This document shows positions 45,812 to 54,661 of a stretch of DNA of 64,000 bases, piece after piece (positions within the stretch are counted from its first letter, which is position 1; each line of letters opens with the position of its first letter). Origin of the DNA: Opitutus sp. ER46 (GTDB lineage: Bacteria > Verrucomicrobiota > Verrucomicrobiia > Opitutales > Opitutaceae); contig NZ_QAYX01000025.1 in NCBI RefSeq assembly GCF_003054705.1, forward strand, positions 62,001-126,000, in the 5' to 3' direction. Under the pieces are notes generated by a model. The model saw only the letters and a program-made list of their open reading frames with translations. It had not been told where the DNA came from and did no database searches. The position numbers and the translations under genes are program-made.

Positions 45812-48214
45812 ATGAAACCGAACACACCTCAAGCCATTCCCAACCCCTCCGCGGGAGCGGAGCATGCCTCCCGCAAGAGCTCCCTCAAGGTCAGCACGAA
45901 GATCACCCTCCTGAGCTTCTCCATGGTCGCCCTGACGGTCGTCGTCCTCACCGCGATTGTCTTCGTGCAGAAGAGCCGCCTGGCGCCGGTGCTGGGCAGG
46001 TATCTCGACGAACAAGCCTTCGCGGAATCCAGCAAGATCGTACGGATCATCCGTGACAACTGCGCCAGCGCCCAAACGCAGTCTCACCGCCAGCTCGAGC
46101 ACGGGCTGACGGTGGCACGCGAGACGCTGTTGGCCAAGGGCGCGGTGACGTTTGCCGGCGAGAGCGTCGCATGGGAGGCCGAAAACCAGGTCAACCAGCA
46201 GAAGGTGCGCGTCGACCTGCCGAAGTTCTGCGTCGGCGGCGAATGGATCGGTCAAAACGCGAACTGGAAGGCCCGGTCGCCGATCGTGGATGAGGCCCGG
46301 CACTTGACGAACCTCCAGGTCACGCTGTTCCAGCGCATGAACGACGCGGGCGACATGCTCCGTGTCGCGACGACGCTGCAGCGTGCCGATGGGTCGCGCG
46401 CGATCGGCACCTTCATCCCGGCCACGAATGCGGACGGTCAGCCCAACGCCATCGTCGCGTCGGTCCTGAAGGGGGAAAACTACCTTGGCCGCGCCATGGG
46501 CATGGATACGTGGTACCAGGCGATGTACGAGCCGCTCTGGGATGCCGCGCATCAGAAGGTGATCGGCATGCTCTTCGTGGGTATGGACATGACCGAGGCC
46601 ACCCGCGCCGTGCGTGAGAGCATCGCGAAGATCACGGTGGGCAAGACCGGGTACGTCTTCGTTTTCGGCAGCAAAAATGACCTCCGCGGCAAGTACATCG
46701 TTTCCCAGAACGGCGCGGCCGACGGAAAGCAGATGTGGGAGACCCGCGACACCAACGGCGAGTTTGTTGTCCAGAACATCATCAAGGCCGGCCTTGCCAG
46801 CCGCGGCGACCGTGCCGAGCGGGTTAATTACCTCTGGTCCGACCCAGGCGCCGCGCGGGCGCGCGAGAAATTCTCCGCGGTCACCTATTTTGAACCCTGG
46901 GACTGGGTCATCGGCGTGAGTGCATACTACGACGAGTATCGCGAGTCGCAGGACGCCGCCCTGAGCACGCTCTCCCAACTCCTGGTGTGGACTGCCGGCG
47001 TCGCGCTCGTCCTCGTGGCGGCCGCCTTCATCGTGAGCAAGCGCCTCGCGCTCAGCGTTACCCGCCCACTCACCGTGCTCATGCACACGGCGCAGCAGAT
47101 CGCCCGCGGCGACAACAACGCTCGGGCTGCAGTGGAGTCCGACGACGAAATTGGCCAGCTGGGCGAGGCTTTCAACTCGATGCTGGATGCGCGCGTGAAG
47201 GCGAAGGAGGAGACCGATGATTACAAGAAGCTCCAGGAGGGCATTCAGCAGCTTCTCCGCGTCACGGCCGACGCCTCCGACGGCGACCTGACGGTGCGCG
47301 CGCCGGTGACCGACGGCGCGCTCGGCAACGTGAGCGACGCCGTGAACCTGATGCTCGAGAATGTCGGTGAGCTGATCAAAAACGTGCAGGAGTCGGCCAA
47401 GGTGGTCGCGAACTCCGCGATGGAGATCCAAGCCTCCTCCGAGCAGCTCGCCCGCGGCGCCAACACGCAGAACCAGGAGATCGTCAACACGAGCTCGGCC
47501 GTGCAGGAGATGGCGGCCAACACCGAGTCCGTCTCCAGCAACGCTGCGGCTGCCAACGAAGCCGCCGGTCGCGCCCGCAAGGCCGCTGAAGAGGGCACCA
47601 AGGCCGTTCAGGACGTCATCAGCGGCATGGAACGCATTCGCGAGAACGTGCAGGCCGGCGCCAAGAAGATCAAACGCCTCGGCGAGCGCTCGATGGAAAT
47701 CAGCACGATCGTGAACACGATCAACCAGATCTCCGCCCAGACCGACATGCTTGCGCTCAACGCTGCGATCGAAGCGGCGCGCGCCGGCGAACACGGGCGC
47801 GGCTTCACCGTGGTCGCCGAGGAAGTCCGCAAGCTGGCCGAACGCGCCGCCGCCGCCACGCAGGAAATCGAGAAGCTGGTCGCCTCCATCCAGGCGGAGA
47901 CCAACGAGTCGGTGACCTCGATGGAACAGCAGACCGTGCAGGTCGAGGAGGGCTCGCAGACGGTGACGACTGCCGGCGCGTCGCTGGACCGCATTCGCGA
48001 AGCGTCCGTGCAGTCGGCCGAACTGATCAACGAGATCTCTCTGGCGGCCAAGCAGCAGGTGCGCGGCGCGAACGGCGTGGTGTCCGCCATGCAGACGGTC
48101 TCCCAGATCGCGCAGCAGGCGCAGGGCGGCGCCGGCCAGACCCGCCGCGCCACCGAGTCGCTGGTGACGCTCGCCAACGAGCTCCTCGGCCGCGCCGTCA
48201 AGTTCAAGGTCTGA
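45812..48214 (+). CDS. methyl-accepting chemotaxis protein with periplasmic Cache domain
   Basis: An 800-residue chemoreceptor. Its first membrane helix is at about 31-52. A large sensory region (about 53-385) contains a Cache-type fold with [16 protein letters not shown] and [10 protein letters not shown] as typical segments. The second helix is at about 390-412, followed by HAMP (about 413-465) and a long signalling domain with the conserved hairpin tip at [34 protein letters not shown]. Glu/Gln-rich segments could be methylated by the CheR encoded next to it. The ligand is unknown; Cache domains usually bind small organic molecules. Confidence 0.95.
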   Translation: MKPNTPQAIPNPSAGAEHASRKSSLKVSTKITLLSFSMVALTVVVLTAIVFVQKSRLAPVLGRYLDEQAFAESSKIVRIIRDNCASAQTQSHRQLEHGLTVARETLLAKGAVTFAGESVAWEAENQVNQQKVRVDLPKFCVGGEWIGQNANWKARSPIVDEARHLTNLQVTLFQRMNDAGDMLRVATTLQRADGSRAIGTFIPATNADGQPNAIVASVLKGENYLGRAMGMDTWYQAMYEPLWDAAHQKVIGMLFVGMDMTEATRAVRESIAKITVGKTGYVFVFGSKNDLRGKYIVSQNGAADGKQMWETRDTNGEFVVQNIIKAGLASRGDRAERVNYLWSDPGAARAREKFSAVTYFEPWDWVIGVSAYYDEYRESQDAALSTLSQLLVWTAGVALVLVAAAFIVSKRLALSVTRPLTVLMHTAQQIARGDNNARAAVESDDEIGQLGEAFNSMLDARVKAKEETDDYKKLQEGIQQLLRVTADASDGDLTVRAPVTDGALGNVSDAVNLMLENVGELIKNVQESAKVVANSAMEIQASSEQLARGANTQNQEIVNTSSAVQEMAANTESVSSNAAAANEAAGRARKAAEEGTKAVQDVISGMERIRENVQAGAKKIKRLGERSMEISTIVNTINQISAQTDMLALNAAIEAARAGEHGRGFTVVAEEVRKLAERAAAATQEIEKLVASIQAETNESVTSMEQQTVQVEEGSQTVTTAGASLDRIREASVQSAELINEISLAAKQQVRGANGVVSAMQTVSQIAQQAQGGAGQTRRATESLVTLANELLGRAVKFKV

Positions 48215-48235
48215 GCCCAACCCTGACGCCCGCGC

Positions 48236-49063
48236 ATGATTGCCCTGCCGCCCATCGTGGGTGCCGTGGCTTCGGCTGGCACCGACGCCGCCTTCGCCGA
48301 CCGCGTACGCGCGCTCGTCGCGGCTCGGTTCGGGTACTCCCCGCGGCCTGCTGCGATGGCTTACCTGCGGAGCGTGCTGGCGCAAAGGCAGGCATCGCGG
48401 CCGGCGGAGGATTACTGGCGGCTGCTCCTCGGCTCGCCCGAGGAGTTGCAGGCGCTCGTGGAAGATATGCTCAACCACGAGACCGCCTGCGGTCGCACGC
48501 CGCCGCACTTCGAGGCGCTGCGCCGGTTCGTCCTGCCGGTCCTGCTGACCAGCGGCCGGGCCGTGCGGATTGCGTCGCTGGGCTGCGCCACGGGGGAGGA
48601 AGCGTACACGCTGGCGCTGACCGCGATCGAGGCCGGTGACGTCGGGGACGCGGTGCAGGTGGTCGGGCTCGACCTCTCGCACCGCGCGCTCCGCACCGCG
48701 CGGGCCGGCGAGTACTCCGAGTTCAGCGTGCGCGAACTCAGCGACCCGCAGTGCGCCGCGGGTTTCATCCGGGCCGGCGGCACCTACCGGGTGCGGCCGC
48801 AGGTCGCCCGGAAGGTGCGTTTCGTCCAGCATAACCTGCTCGAGCCGCTGCCGTTGGTGGGCGTCGAGGTCATCTTCTGCCGCAACGTGTTGATCTATTT
48901 CGAACCGGAGGCCGCGAATCGCGTGCTGGCCAATATCCGCGACGCGCTGGCCCCCGGCGGCTGGCTGTTCCTGGGCCACTCGGAGTCCGCGCTGCATCTG
49001 CGGGCGTGGTTCGAGCCCGTGTCCTTCGCCGAGACGCTAGTGTATCGCCGACGCTCGTCATGA
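48236..49063 (+). CDS. cheR: chemotaxis methyltransferase CheR
   Basis: CheR, 275 residues, methylates Glu residues on chemoreceptors using SAM. It has an N-terminal helical domain (about 20-90), the SAM motif SLGCATGEEAYTLAL, and the late landmark EVIFCRNVLIYFEPEAANRVL. It starts 21 bases after the receptor gene and its stop overlaps the cheA start (ATGA). Along with cheB it shows the system adapts by methylation, which PixG-L-type systems often lack. Confidence 0.94.
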   Translation: MIALPPIVGAVASAGTDAAFADRVRALVAARFGYSPRPAAMAYLRSVLAQRQASRPAEDYWRLLLGSPEELQALVEDMLNHETACGRTPPHFEALRRFVLPVLLTSGRAVRIASLGCATGEEAYTLALTAIEAGDVGDAVQVVGLDLSHRALRTARAGEYSEFSVRELSDPQCAAGFIRAGGTYRVRPQVARKVRFVQHNLLEPLPLVGVEVIFCRNVLIYFEPEAANRVLANIRDALAPGGWLFLGHSESALHLRAWFEPVSFAETLVYRRRSS

Positions 49064-52000
49064 ATTCTTCCTCTTCTTCCCCCGAACGCCTTGCGGAACT
49101 GGTGCAGCAACTCGCTGCGTGCCTCGTCACCGCGGTGGGCTCCGATCGCGGCGAACAGGCGCGTGCCATCGCCGGCCAGATTGAACAGACCGCGCTCGAT
49201 GGCGGGCTGCCGCTCCTCGCCGGGGCGGCGATCTGCATCCAGCAGCGGCTCCAGCAGGCCGCGCTGTCTCCCGATCCGACGTCCGATCTCGCCGGACTGG
49301 CCGAGGCCTGGACGAGCTACGGTCCGGGGCTCCTCGCCCCCGCCGGTGATCCCGTGCTCGAGGAAGCCTGGCTCGCGCTGCAACCTCATCTCGCGGTCCA
49401 GCTCGAGGAGGGCGGTGATCCGCTCGTGGCCGGGTTGCCCGCCAGCGCGGGTCCCAATGATGCCATCGATGCCGGCGCGTTTCTCGACAGTCTTGACGCC
49501 CCGGCGGATGAGCAGCCGGCACCCGAAGCGCCGTTGCCCACGGCGGAGACTCTTGCCGCGGCGGTGACGCCGGAGCCGTCCGCGCTGCCGGCCGCCGCAC
49601 CTGCACCAGTACTCGCACCCGCCGCCGCACCCACGCCGGCCGCGCCGGCCGAGGAAGAGGAGGTTCCCGCCGAGATCATGGATGCGTTCGCGCAGGAGTC
49701 GCGCGAAGCGTTCGAGGCGATGGAGCAGTCGATCATGGCCTGGGAAAAGCAGGGCCAGGGGCGCGAGGACCTGCGCAATGTTTTCCGTCTCACCCACTCG
49801 GTGAAGGGCGCCGCGAATTCCGTCGGCCTGAAGGTCGTCGGCACCGTCCTGCATCGGCTCGAGGACACGCTGGAAGATCTCGTCGAGGGCCGCGGCCGGA
49901 TTGCTCCGGAGCCACTTTCGGCGCTGGTGCTTGCGATCATCGACACGTTGCGCAGCGACTTCGCGAGCGGCGCCTGCAGCCAGCCGGCCTGGCAGGCGAC
50001 CGCCGACGCGCTGGTGGCGCGGATCGTGGCGCTGCGGAGCACGATGGCGCCGCTGGACGCGCCCGCGGAAGTCGTCGAGCCCGCGGCTGAAGCCGCAGTC
50101 CCGGCCCCGGCTCCGGCGGACGAATCTGACCTGTCCACCGCCCCCGAGGCGCAATCCCTCGCTGCCGCTCCCACCGAGGCACCGGTCGCGACGGCTCCGA
50201 GCAAGACGAGTGTCGTCTCCGGCACGCCGCCGGCTGCGGTGGCCGAAGCGGCGCTCGCGCATCCCGAGCGCAGCACGATTCGGGTCGAGACGTCTCACCT
50301 CGATTCGCTGATGAACCTGGTCGGCGACCTGCTGATCAACCGGCACCGGCTCAACCGGAAACTGCAGCAGGTGACGTCGCTGCGCGCCGAACTGGTGCGC
50401 GCCCGCGAGCGGCTCCTGCACGTGGTGGGTGATTTCAACAGTCGCTACGAGTTCTCCCAGCGTCGCGCCGCCGCGGCCGCGCCGAGCGACGGGTTCTCCG
50501 ACCTGGAGCTGGATCGTTACGATGACTTCAACATTCTCTCGCGCTCGCTCGTCGAGATCGCGGCCGACGCCGAGGAGATTGTCACCCAGATCGACGGTCA
50601 TTTTGGCTCGTTCTCCGAGGAGGCGGTGCAGTTCACCACCGTCACCCGCCAGCTCCAGGAGGAGGTGGCGCGCACCCGCATGGTGCCGCTCGACCAGCTC
50701 TTCCGCCGGCTGCACCGCGCCGTGCGCGATGCGAGCGCCTCCGAGGGCAAGGCCGTCACGTTCACGGTCGAGGGCGCGGATAACCGGATCGACAAGTTCA
50801 TCAGCGACCAGCTGTTCCGCCCCCTGCTGCACATCGTCCGAAACGCCGTGGCTCACGGCATCGAGTCCGGCGCGGAACGCAAGGCAGCGGGCAAGGCGGC
50901 CGAGGGCCGGCTTCACGTCCGGAGTCGCACCGAGGCCGGCCGGCTCGTGCTGGAATTCACCGACGACGGCGGCGGGTTGCGGCGGAAGGCGATCACGCAG
51001 GTGGCCCGCGCGCGCGGGCTCCTGGGGGAGAACGCCGAGGTCGACGACACGCAGCTCGCAGAGCTGATCTTCCAGCCCGGGTTTTCCACGGCCAGCGCGA
51101 CGACCGATGTCGCCGGTCGCGGGGTCGGGCTCGACGTCGTCCGGCAGGAGGTCACCAACCTGGGCGGCACGGTCAACGTCGTCAGCCACGAGGGCGCCGG
51201 CTGCTCTTTTATTCTCACGCTCCCGGTGACGCTGGCGATCAACCAGGTGATGTTCGTCCAGTGCAGCGACCGCGTGTACGCGCTGCCGATCAACTTCGTC
51301 GAACGGGTGGTCAAGGCTTCCGCCGGGGCGTTTACGCACAGCGGCACCTCCGAGTTGCTCCTGCTGGAGGGCCAGCAGGCGATCCCGGTCGTCCGGCTGC
51401 ATGGTCGGCTCGGGCTGCCGGACACGCAGCAGGCCTCCACTGCGATCATCCTCATGCTCGCCGAACGTCGCACGGCGCTGGTGGTCGACCGGATCCAGAG
51501 CAAGATCGACATCGTCGTGAAGCCGCTCGGGCCGGTGCTGAACCGGCACCCGTACTTCTCCGGGGCGACGCTGGCTGGCGATGGCCGCGTGATCTTCATC
51601 CTGGACGTCCCCGGGTTGGTTGCACCGGGCGCCGTGCGCTCCCGCACCGTGGCGGTCGCCGCCCCGGAGGTGTCCGAGCCACTCGATCAGGCCACGCGCA
51701 TCCTGGTGGTCGACGACTCGCTCAGCATCCGGCGCATCGCCGCCCGACATCTCACCGACGCCGGCTACACGGTGGAGACGGCGGTAGACGGCAGCGAGGC
51801 GCTGGAGAAGCTGCGCGAAGGCGGCTATGCGCTGGTGGTCTCGGATCTCGAGATGCCGCGCGTGAACGGTTTCGAACTCATCGCAGAGATGCGGCGCCGG
51901 CCGGACCTGGGCGAGATCCCCGTGTTGATCCTGACCTCGCGCGATGCAGCGAAGCACCGCGACCGCGCCCGCGAACTCGGCGCCGCCGACTACCTCATCA

Positions 52001-52071
52001 AGCCAGTGTCGCGGGAACAGCTGACCGGCGCGGTCGCGGCCAATCTCCGCCGCGCCGGGGCGGCGGCGTGA
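49060..52071 (+). CDS. cheA: hybrid histidine kinase CheA with C-terminal receiver
   Basis: A 1003-residue CheA hybrid. Residues 1-200 are a helical N-terminus plus an Ala/Pro linker. An HPt domain (about 205-290) has the phospho-His at His246 (LTHSVKGAANS). After another linker come the dimerisation helices (about 405-520), the ATPase domain (LHIVRNAVAHG near 590, TDDGGG, GRGVGLDVVRQ), a CheW domain (about 730-860), and a receiver (about 875-1000) with Asp929 in LVVSDLEMP. The ATG at 49060 overlaps the cheR stop. This architecture matches ChpA, FrzE and PixL, which control type IV pilus or gliding systems. Confidence 0.96.
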   Translation: MNSSSSSPERLAELVQQLAACLVTAVGSDRGEQARAIAGQIEQTALDGGLPLLAGAAICIQQRLQQAALSPDPTSDLAGLAEAWTSYGPGLLAPAGDPVLEEAWLALQPHLAVQLEEGGDPLVAGLPASAGPNDAIDAGAFLDSLDAPADEQPAPEAPLPTAETLAAAVTPEPSALPAAAPAPVLAPAAAPTPAAPAEEEEVPAEIMDAFAQESREAFEAMEQSIMAWEKQGQGREDLRNVFRLTHSVKGAANSVGLKVVGTVLHRLEDTLEDLVEGRGRIAPEPLSALVLAIIDTLRSDFASGACSQPAWQATADALVARIVALRSTMAPLDAPAEVVEPAAEAAVPAPAPADESDLSTAPEAQSLAAAPTEAPVATAPSKTSVVSGTPPAAVAEAALAHPERSTIRVETSHLDSLMNLVGDLLINRHRLNRKLQQVTSLRAELVRARERLLHVVGDFNSRYEFSQRRAAAAAPSDGFSDLELDRYDDFNILSRSLVEIAADAEEIVTQIDGHFGSFSEEAVQFTTVTRQLQEEVARTRMVPLDQLFRRLHRAVRDASASEGKAVTFTVEGADNRIDKFISDQLFRPLLHIVRNAVAHGIESGAERKAAGKAAEGRLHVRSRTEAGRLVLEFTDDGGGLRRKAITQVARARGLLGENAEVDDTQLAELIFQPGFSTASATTDVAGRGVGLDVVRQEVTNLGGTVNVVSHEGAGCSFILTLPVTLAINQVMFVQCSDRVYALPINFVERVVKASAGAFTHSGTSELLLLEGQQAIPVVRLHGRLGLPDTQQASTAIILMLAERRTALVVDRIQSKIDIVVKPLGPVLNRHPYFSGATLAGDGRVIFILDVPGLVAPGAVRSRTVAVAAPEVSEPLDQATRILVVDDSLSIRRIAARHLTDAGYTVETAVDGSEALEKLREGGYALVVSDLEMPRVNGFELIAEMRRRPDLGEIPVLILTSRDAAKHRDRARELGAADYLIKPVSREQLTGAVAANLRRAGAAA

Positions 52072-52082
52072 CAAGGAGCGCC

Positions 52083-53219
52083 ATGGCCATTGCCGCCACT
52101 CCTGTCCCTTCGGCCCGCCCCGGAGCTCTCCGGGTGCTCGTCGTGGACGACTCTCCCTTCATGCAGCGCCGCATGGGCGAACTGCTGGAGCGGGATGGCG
52201 ACCTGCGCATCGTGGGCACGGCGCGCGACGGGCTGGACGCGATCCGGCGGGCGGCGGAGCTGCAGCCGGACGTGATCACGATGGACATCCAGATGCCCCG
52301 CATGGACGGGCTCGCGGCCATCGAGCAGATCATGGGCACGCAGCCGCGGCCGATCGTGGTGGTGAGCTCGGTGGTGCGGAGCGACTCGGCGGCGGCGATC
52401 GCCGCGCTCGAGCGCGGGGCGGTCGAGGTGATCGCGAAGCCCTCGGAGGGCGCAATTTCGCTGGACCTGGCGCACATTGGGCACGAGTTGCGCCGGAAGG
52501 TTCGGCTGGCCGCGCGCGTGCGGGTGGTGCGCACCGCCCGGCGGCCGGGGCCGGTGGCGCCGGTCGCGACCGCCGGTGTGAGCGAATTGCCGCGGGGCCA
52601 GTCGACCGCGGAACCGAGCCTGGCGGCGCCGCCGGAGCCGGCGAGCGACGCGCTGACCCTGATCGGCTGTTCGACGGGCGGTCCGGCGGCGTTGCTGGAG
52701 CTGGCGCGCAGCTGGCGGGGCGCGGAACTGCCCCCGGTGATCGTGGCCCAGCATCTGCCGGCGGAGTTCACCGGGGAGCTGGCGCGGCAGATGGCGGAGC
52801 ATCTCGGTGGCTCCGTGCGGGAGGCCCAGACCGGAGATCGGCCCCGCTCCGGCGTCGTGCTGATCGCGCCCGGCGGGCAGCATGTGGACCTTGATGCCGC
52901 GGGCGTCGTGCGCCTGGTGCCGGCGCGGGCCACGGACCCGTGGGTGCCATCGATCGACCGTTTGTTCGAGAGCGGCGCGGCGGCGTATGGCGCGCGCACA
53001 CTCGGCATCGTGCTCACCGGCATGGGCAATGACGGCACCGCCGGCGCGCGGGCCATCAGTGGCGCGGGTGGCACCGTTTGGGCGCAGGACGAAGCCTCGA
53101 GCATCATCGACGGCATGCCGCGCGCGGTGCGCGAGGCGGGGCATGCCGCGCGCGTGTTGCCGCTGGGCGAAATCGGCCGCGCCCTGATCAGAAAACCCCG
53201 GCCCCTTTTGTCCTCATGA
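52083..53219 (+). CDS. cheB: chemotaxis methylesterase CheB
   Basis: CheB, 378 residues, removes methyl groups from receptors. The receiver (about 15-135) has VVDDSPFM and Asp68 in VITMDIQMP. The esterase domain keeps the catalytic triad: Ser197 in IGCSTGGPAAL, His in VAQHLPAEFT, and Asp in LTGMGNDGTAG. An AAGGAG ribosome-binding site precedes the ATG at 52083. The stop overlaps the next start (ATGA). Confidence 0.96.
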   Translation: MAIAATPVPSARPGALRVLVVDDSPFMQRRMGELLERDGDLRIVGTARDGLDAIRRAAELQPDVITMDIQMPRMDGLAAIEQIMGTQPRPIVVVSSVVRSDSAAAIAALERGAVEVIAKPSEGAISLDLAHIGHELRRKVRLAARVRVVRTARRPGPVAPVATAGVSELPRGQSTAEPSLAAPPEPASDALTLIGCSTGGPAALLELARSWRGAELPPVIVAQHLPAEFTGELARQMAEHLGGSVREAQTGDRPRSGVVLIAPGGQHVDLDAAGVVRLVPARATDPWVPSIDRLFESGAAAYGARTLGIVLTGMGNDGTAGARAISGAGGTVWAQDEASSIIDGMPRAVREAGHAARVLPLGEIGRALIRKPRPLLSS

Positions 53220-54211
53220 GCGACCGATCGAAACCTCTCACCGGGCTGCTCTGGCTGCGGACCGGCGGCCTGGACCTGTCCCTTTCCCTGGCGGGCGTGC
53301 AACGGGTCGCCCTTGGCAACCAGCTGCGTGTGGCTCCCGCCGGCCCGCGCGTGCCGCCCTGGTGGAGCGGCGTCGCGATCGCGGACGAACGCGCGCACCC
53401 CCTGCTCAACATGGCGGAGCTGCTCGGCACCACGCCGCATGCGCGGCGGGTGGGGGACGCGGTCGTCGTGCTCACCGCGATGGGCGGACAGCCCGTGGGC
53501 CTCGTGTGCGATCGCTTCCGGGGCATCATTCCGCCGGGGCAGGCCGATTGGGCGCTGCCGGGCACGCTGTTTACCAGCGCCGAGTGCGCGCCCAGCCGGG
53601 CCCGACTCTGGGAGGGTCGGCTGGTGCTGGACTTTGAAACCGAACGCTTTTTCCCGGCGCGGCGGCGCGCCCAACTGGAGCAGGCCATGAAGAATTCGAA
53701 GGAGAACGTCGATCAACTGTGGGAGCTCAGCGAGCTGGAGCAGCAGCTCGCGAATGCGCCTACCGCGAAGGGCTATCGCAACCTCGCCGACCGGTACCGG
53801 AAACTCGGGTGGCTCGAGGATGCGGAACGGATGCTCGCCCGCGCGGCGGAGGTGAAGTCGGACGCGCCCGCCGCCCGGACGACCACCACGGCCGGTGGCC
53901 TCACCGGTCCGCTCACGCCGCGGGTGCTCCTCGAACTCCTGCAGGTGCTGCACACGACCGTGAAATCGGGCGAGCTCCTGCTCGATGCGCCCGGCGCGAT
54001 CGCGGGCAGCATCACGCTCAGCCGCGGCGAGATCATCGACGCGCGGTCGGCCGACGCGGACGATGCCGCCGGCACGCTCCGGAAATTGAGCGCGATCAAG
54101 GCCGGGAGGTACCAGTTCTTTCCCGGGGCGCCCACCGATGCCGAGTCGAAGCTGCCGACGGACACCGCGGCGGTGCTCGCCGAACTCAGCCGGCAGCTCA
54201 GCACGCCATGA
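53216..54211 (+). CDS. CheW-DUF4388 fusion protein
   Basis: A 331-residue protein with a divergent CheW domain at the N-terminus (about 8-150, LSLAGVQRVALGNQL and GQPVGLVCDRFRGIIPP), a coiled-coil-like charged stretch (about 150-215, QLEQAMKNSKENVDQLWELSELEQQL read in parts), and a C-terminal DUF4388 domain (about 230-331, LLQVLHTTVKSGELLLDAPGAIAGSITLSRGEIIDA in parts). I know of no named protein with this architecture. It overlaps cheB and the next cheW by four bases each. It may connect the receptor array to a PatA-type output. Confidence 0.75.
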   Translation: MSDRSKPLTGLLWLRTGGLDLSLSLAGVQRVALGNQLRVAPAGPRVPPWWSGVAIADERAHPLLNMAELLGTTPHARRVGDAVVVLTAMGGQPVGLVCDRFRGIIPPGQADWALPGTLFTSAECAPSRARLWEGRLVLDFETERFFPARRRAQLEQAMKNSKENVDQLWELSELEQQLANAPTAKGYRNLADRYRKLGWLEDAERMLARAAEVKSDAPAARTTTTAGGLTGPLTPRVLLELLQVLHTTVKSGELLLDAPGAIAGSITLSRGEIIDARSADADDAAGTLRKLSAIKAGRYQFFPGAPTDAESKLPTDTAAVLAELSRQLSTP

Positions 54212-54657
54212 ACGCGCCCCGCCACGCTGCTCCCGCGCCTGCGGCCGATTTTCGCCCGGGTGCGCTGGCCCTGCGCATTCGCCGCGGCACCACGCAGTTT
54301 CTCATCCCCCGTGCCTGGGTCCGCAGCGTTGCGCCGATCACCCAGGTTGCGCCGCTCCCGCGCGTGAAGCCGTGGGTGCTCGGGATGGCCCTGCACGCCG
54401 ACCGCCCCGTGCCGCTCCTCGACCCGGCCGCCTATGCGGGCGCGGCCGCGGACGGCATCAAGGCGGCGGTGCTCATCGGCAGGTCGGATGGCGCCGGGCT
54501 GGCGCTGGTCGCGACCGATGTGCCGGGACGTTTCGTGTCGGTGCCGGCGACCGCCTACCTGGAATCGGGCGAGGGTTGGCTGGCGCGGCTGCATGGCTGT
54601 CCGGCCGCCGCGTGGTGGCTTGAGGCCGAGCGGCTGACGACGGAGCTGAAGAGCTGA
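54208..54657 (+). CDS. second CheW-like adaptor
   Basis: A 149-residue divergent CheW domain. Family features are the start strand ALALRIRRGTTQFLIPRAWVRSVAP, the turn VLGMALHADRPVPLLDP, and the end strand GRFVSVPATAYLESGEG. The ATG at 54208 overlaps the upstream stop by four bases, and the gene ends four bases before the next, so it lies firmly in the operon. It is less conserved than the CheW at 45.2 kb and could serve a different receptor or output. Confidence 0.75.
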   Translation: MNAPRHAAPAPAADFRPGALALRIRRGTTQFLIPRAWVRSVAPITQVAPLPRVKPWVLGMALHADRPVPLLDPAAYAGAAADGIKAAVLIGRSDGAGLALVATDVPGRFVSVPATAYLESGEGWLARLHGCPAAAWWLEAERLTTELKS

Positions 54658-54661
54658 GACC

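Noticed and set aside
45596-52074. Two long open frames on the minus strand opposite the chemoreceptor, cheR and cheA genes
   Set aside because: Their translations are Arg/Gly/Ala/His-rich without motifs and mirror the well-supported plus-strand genes.
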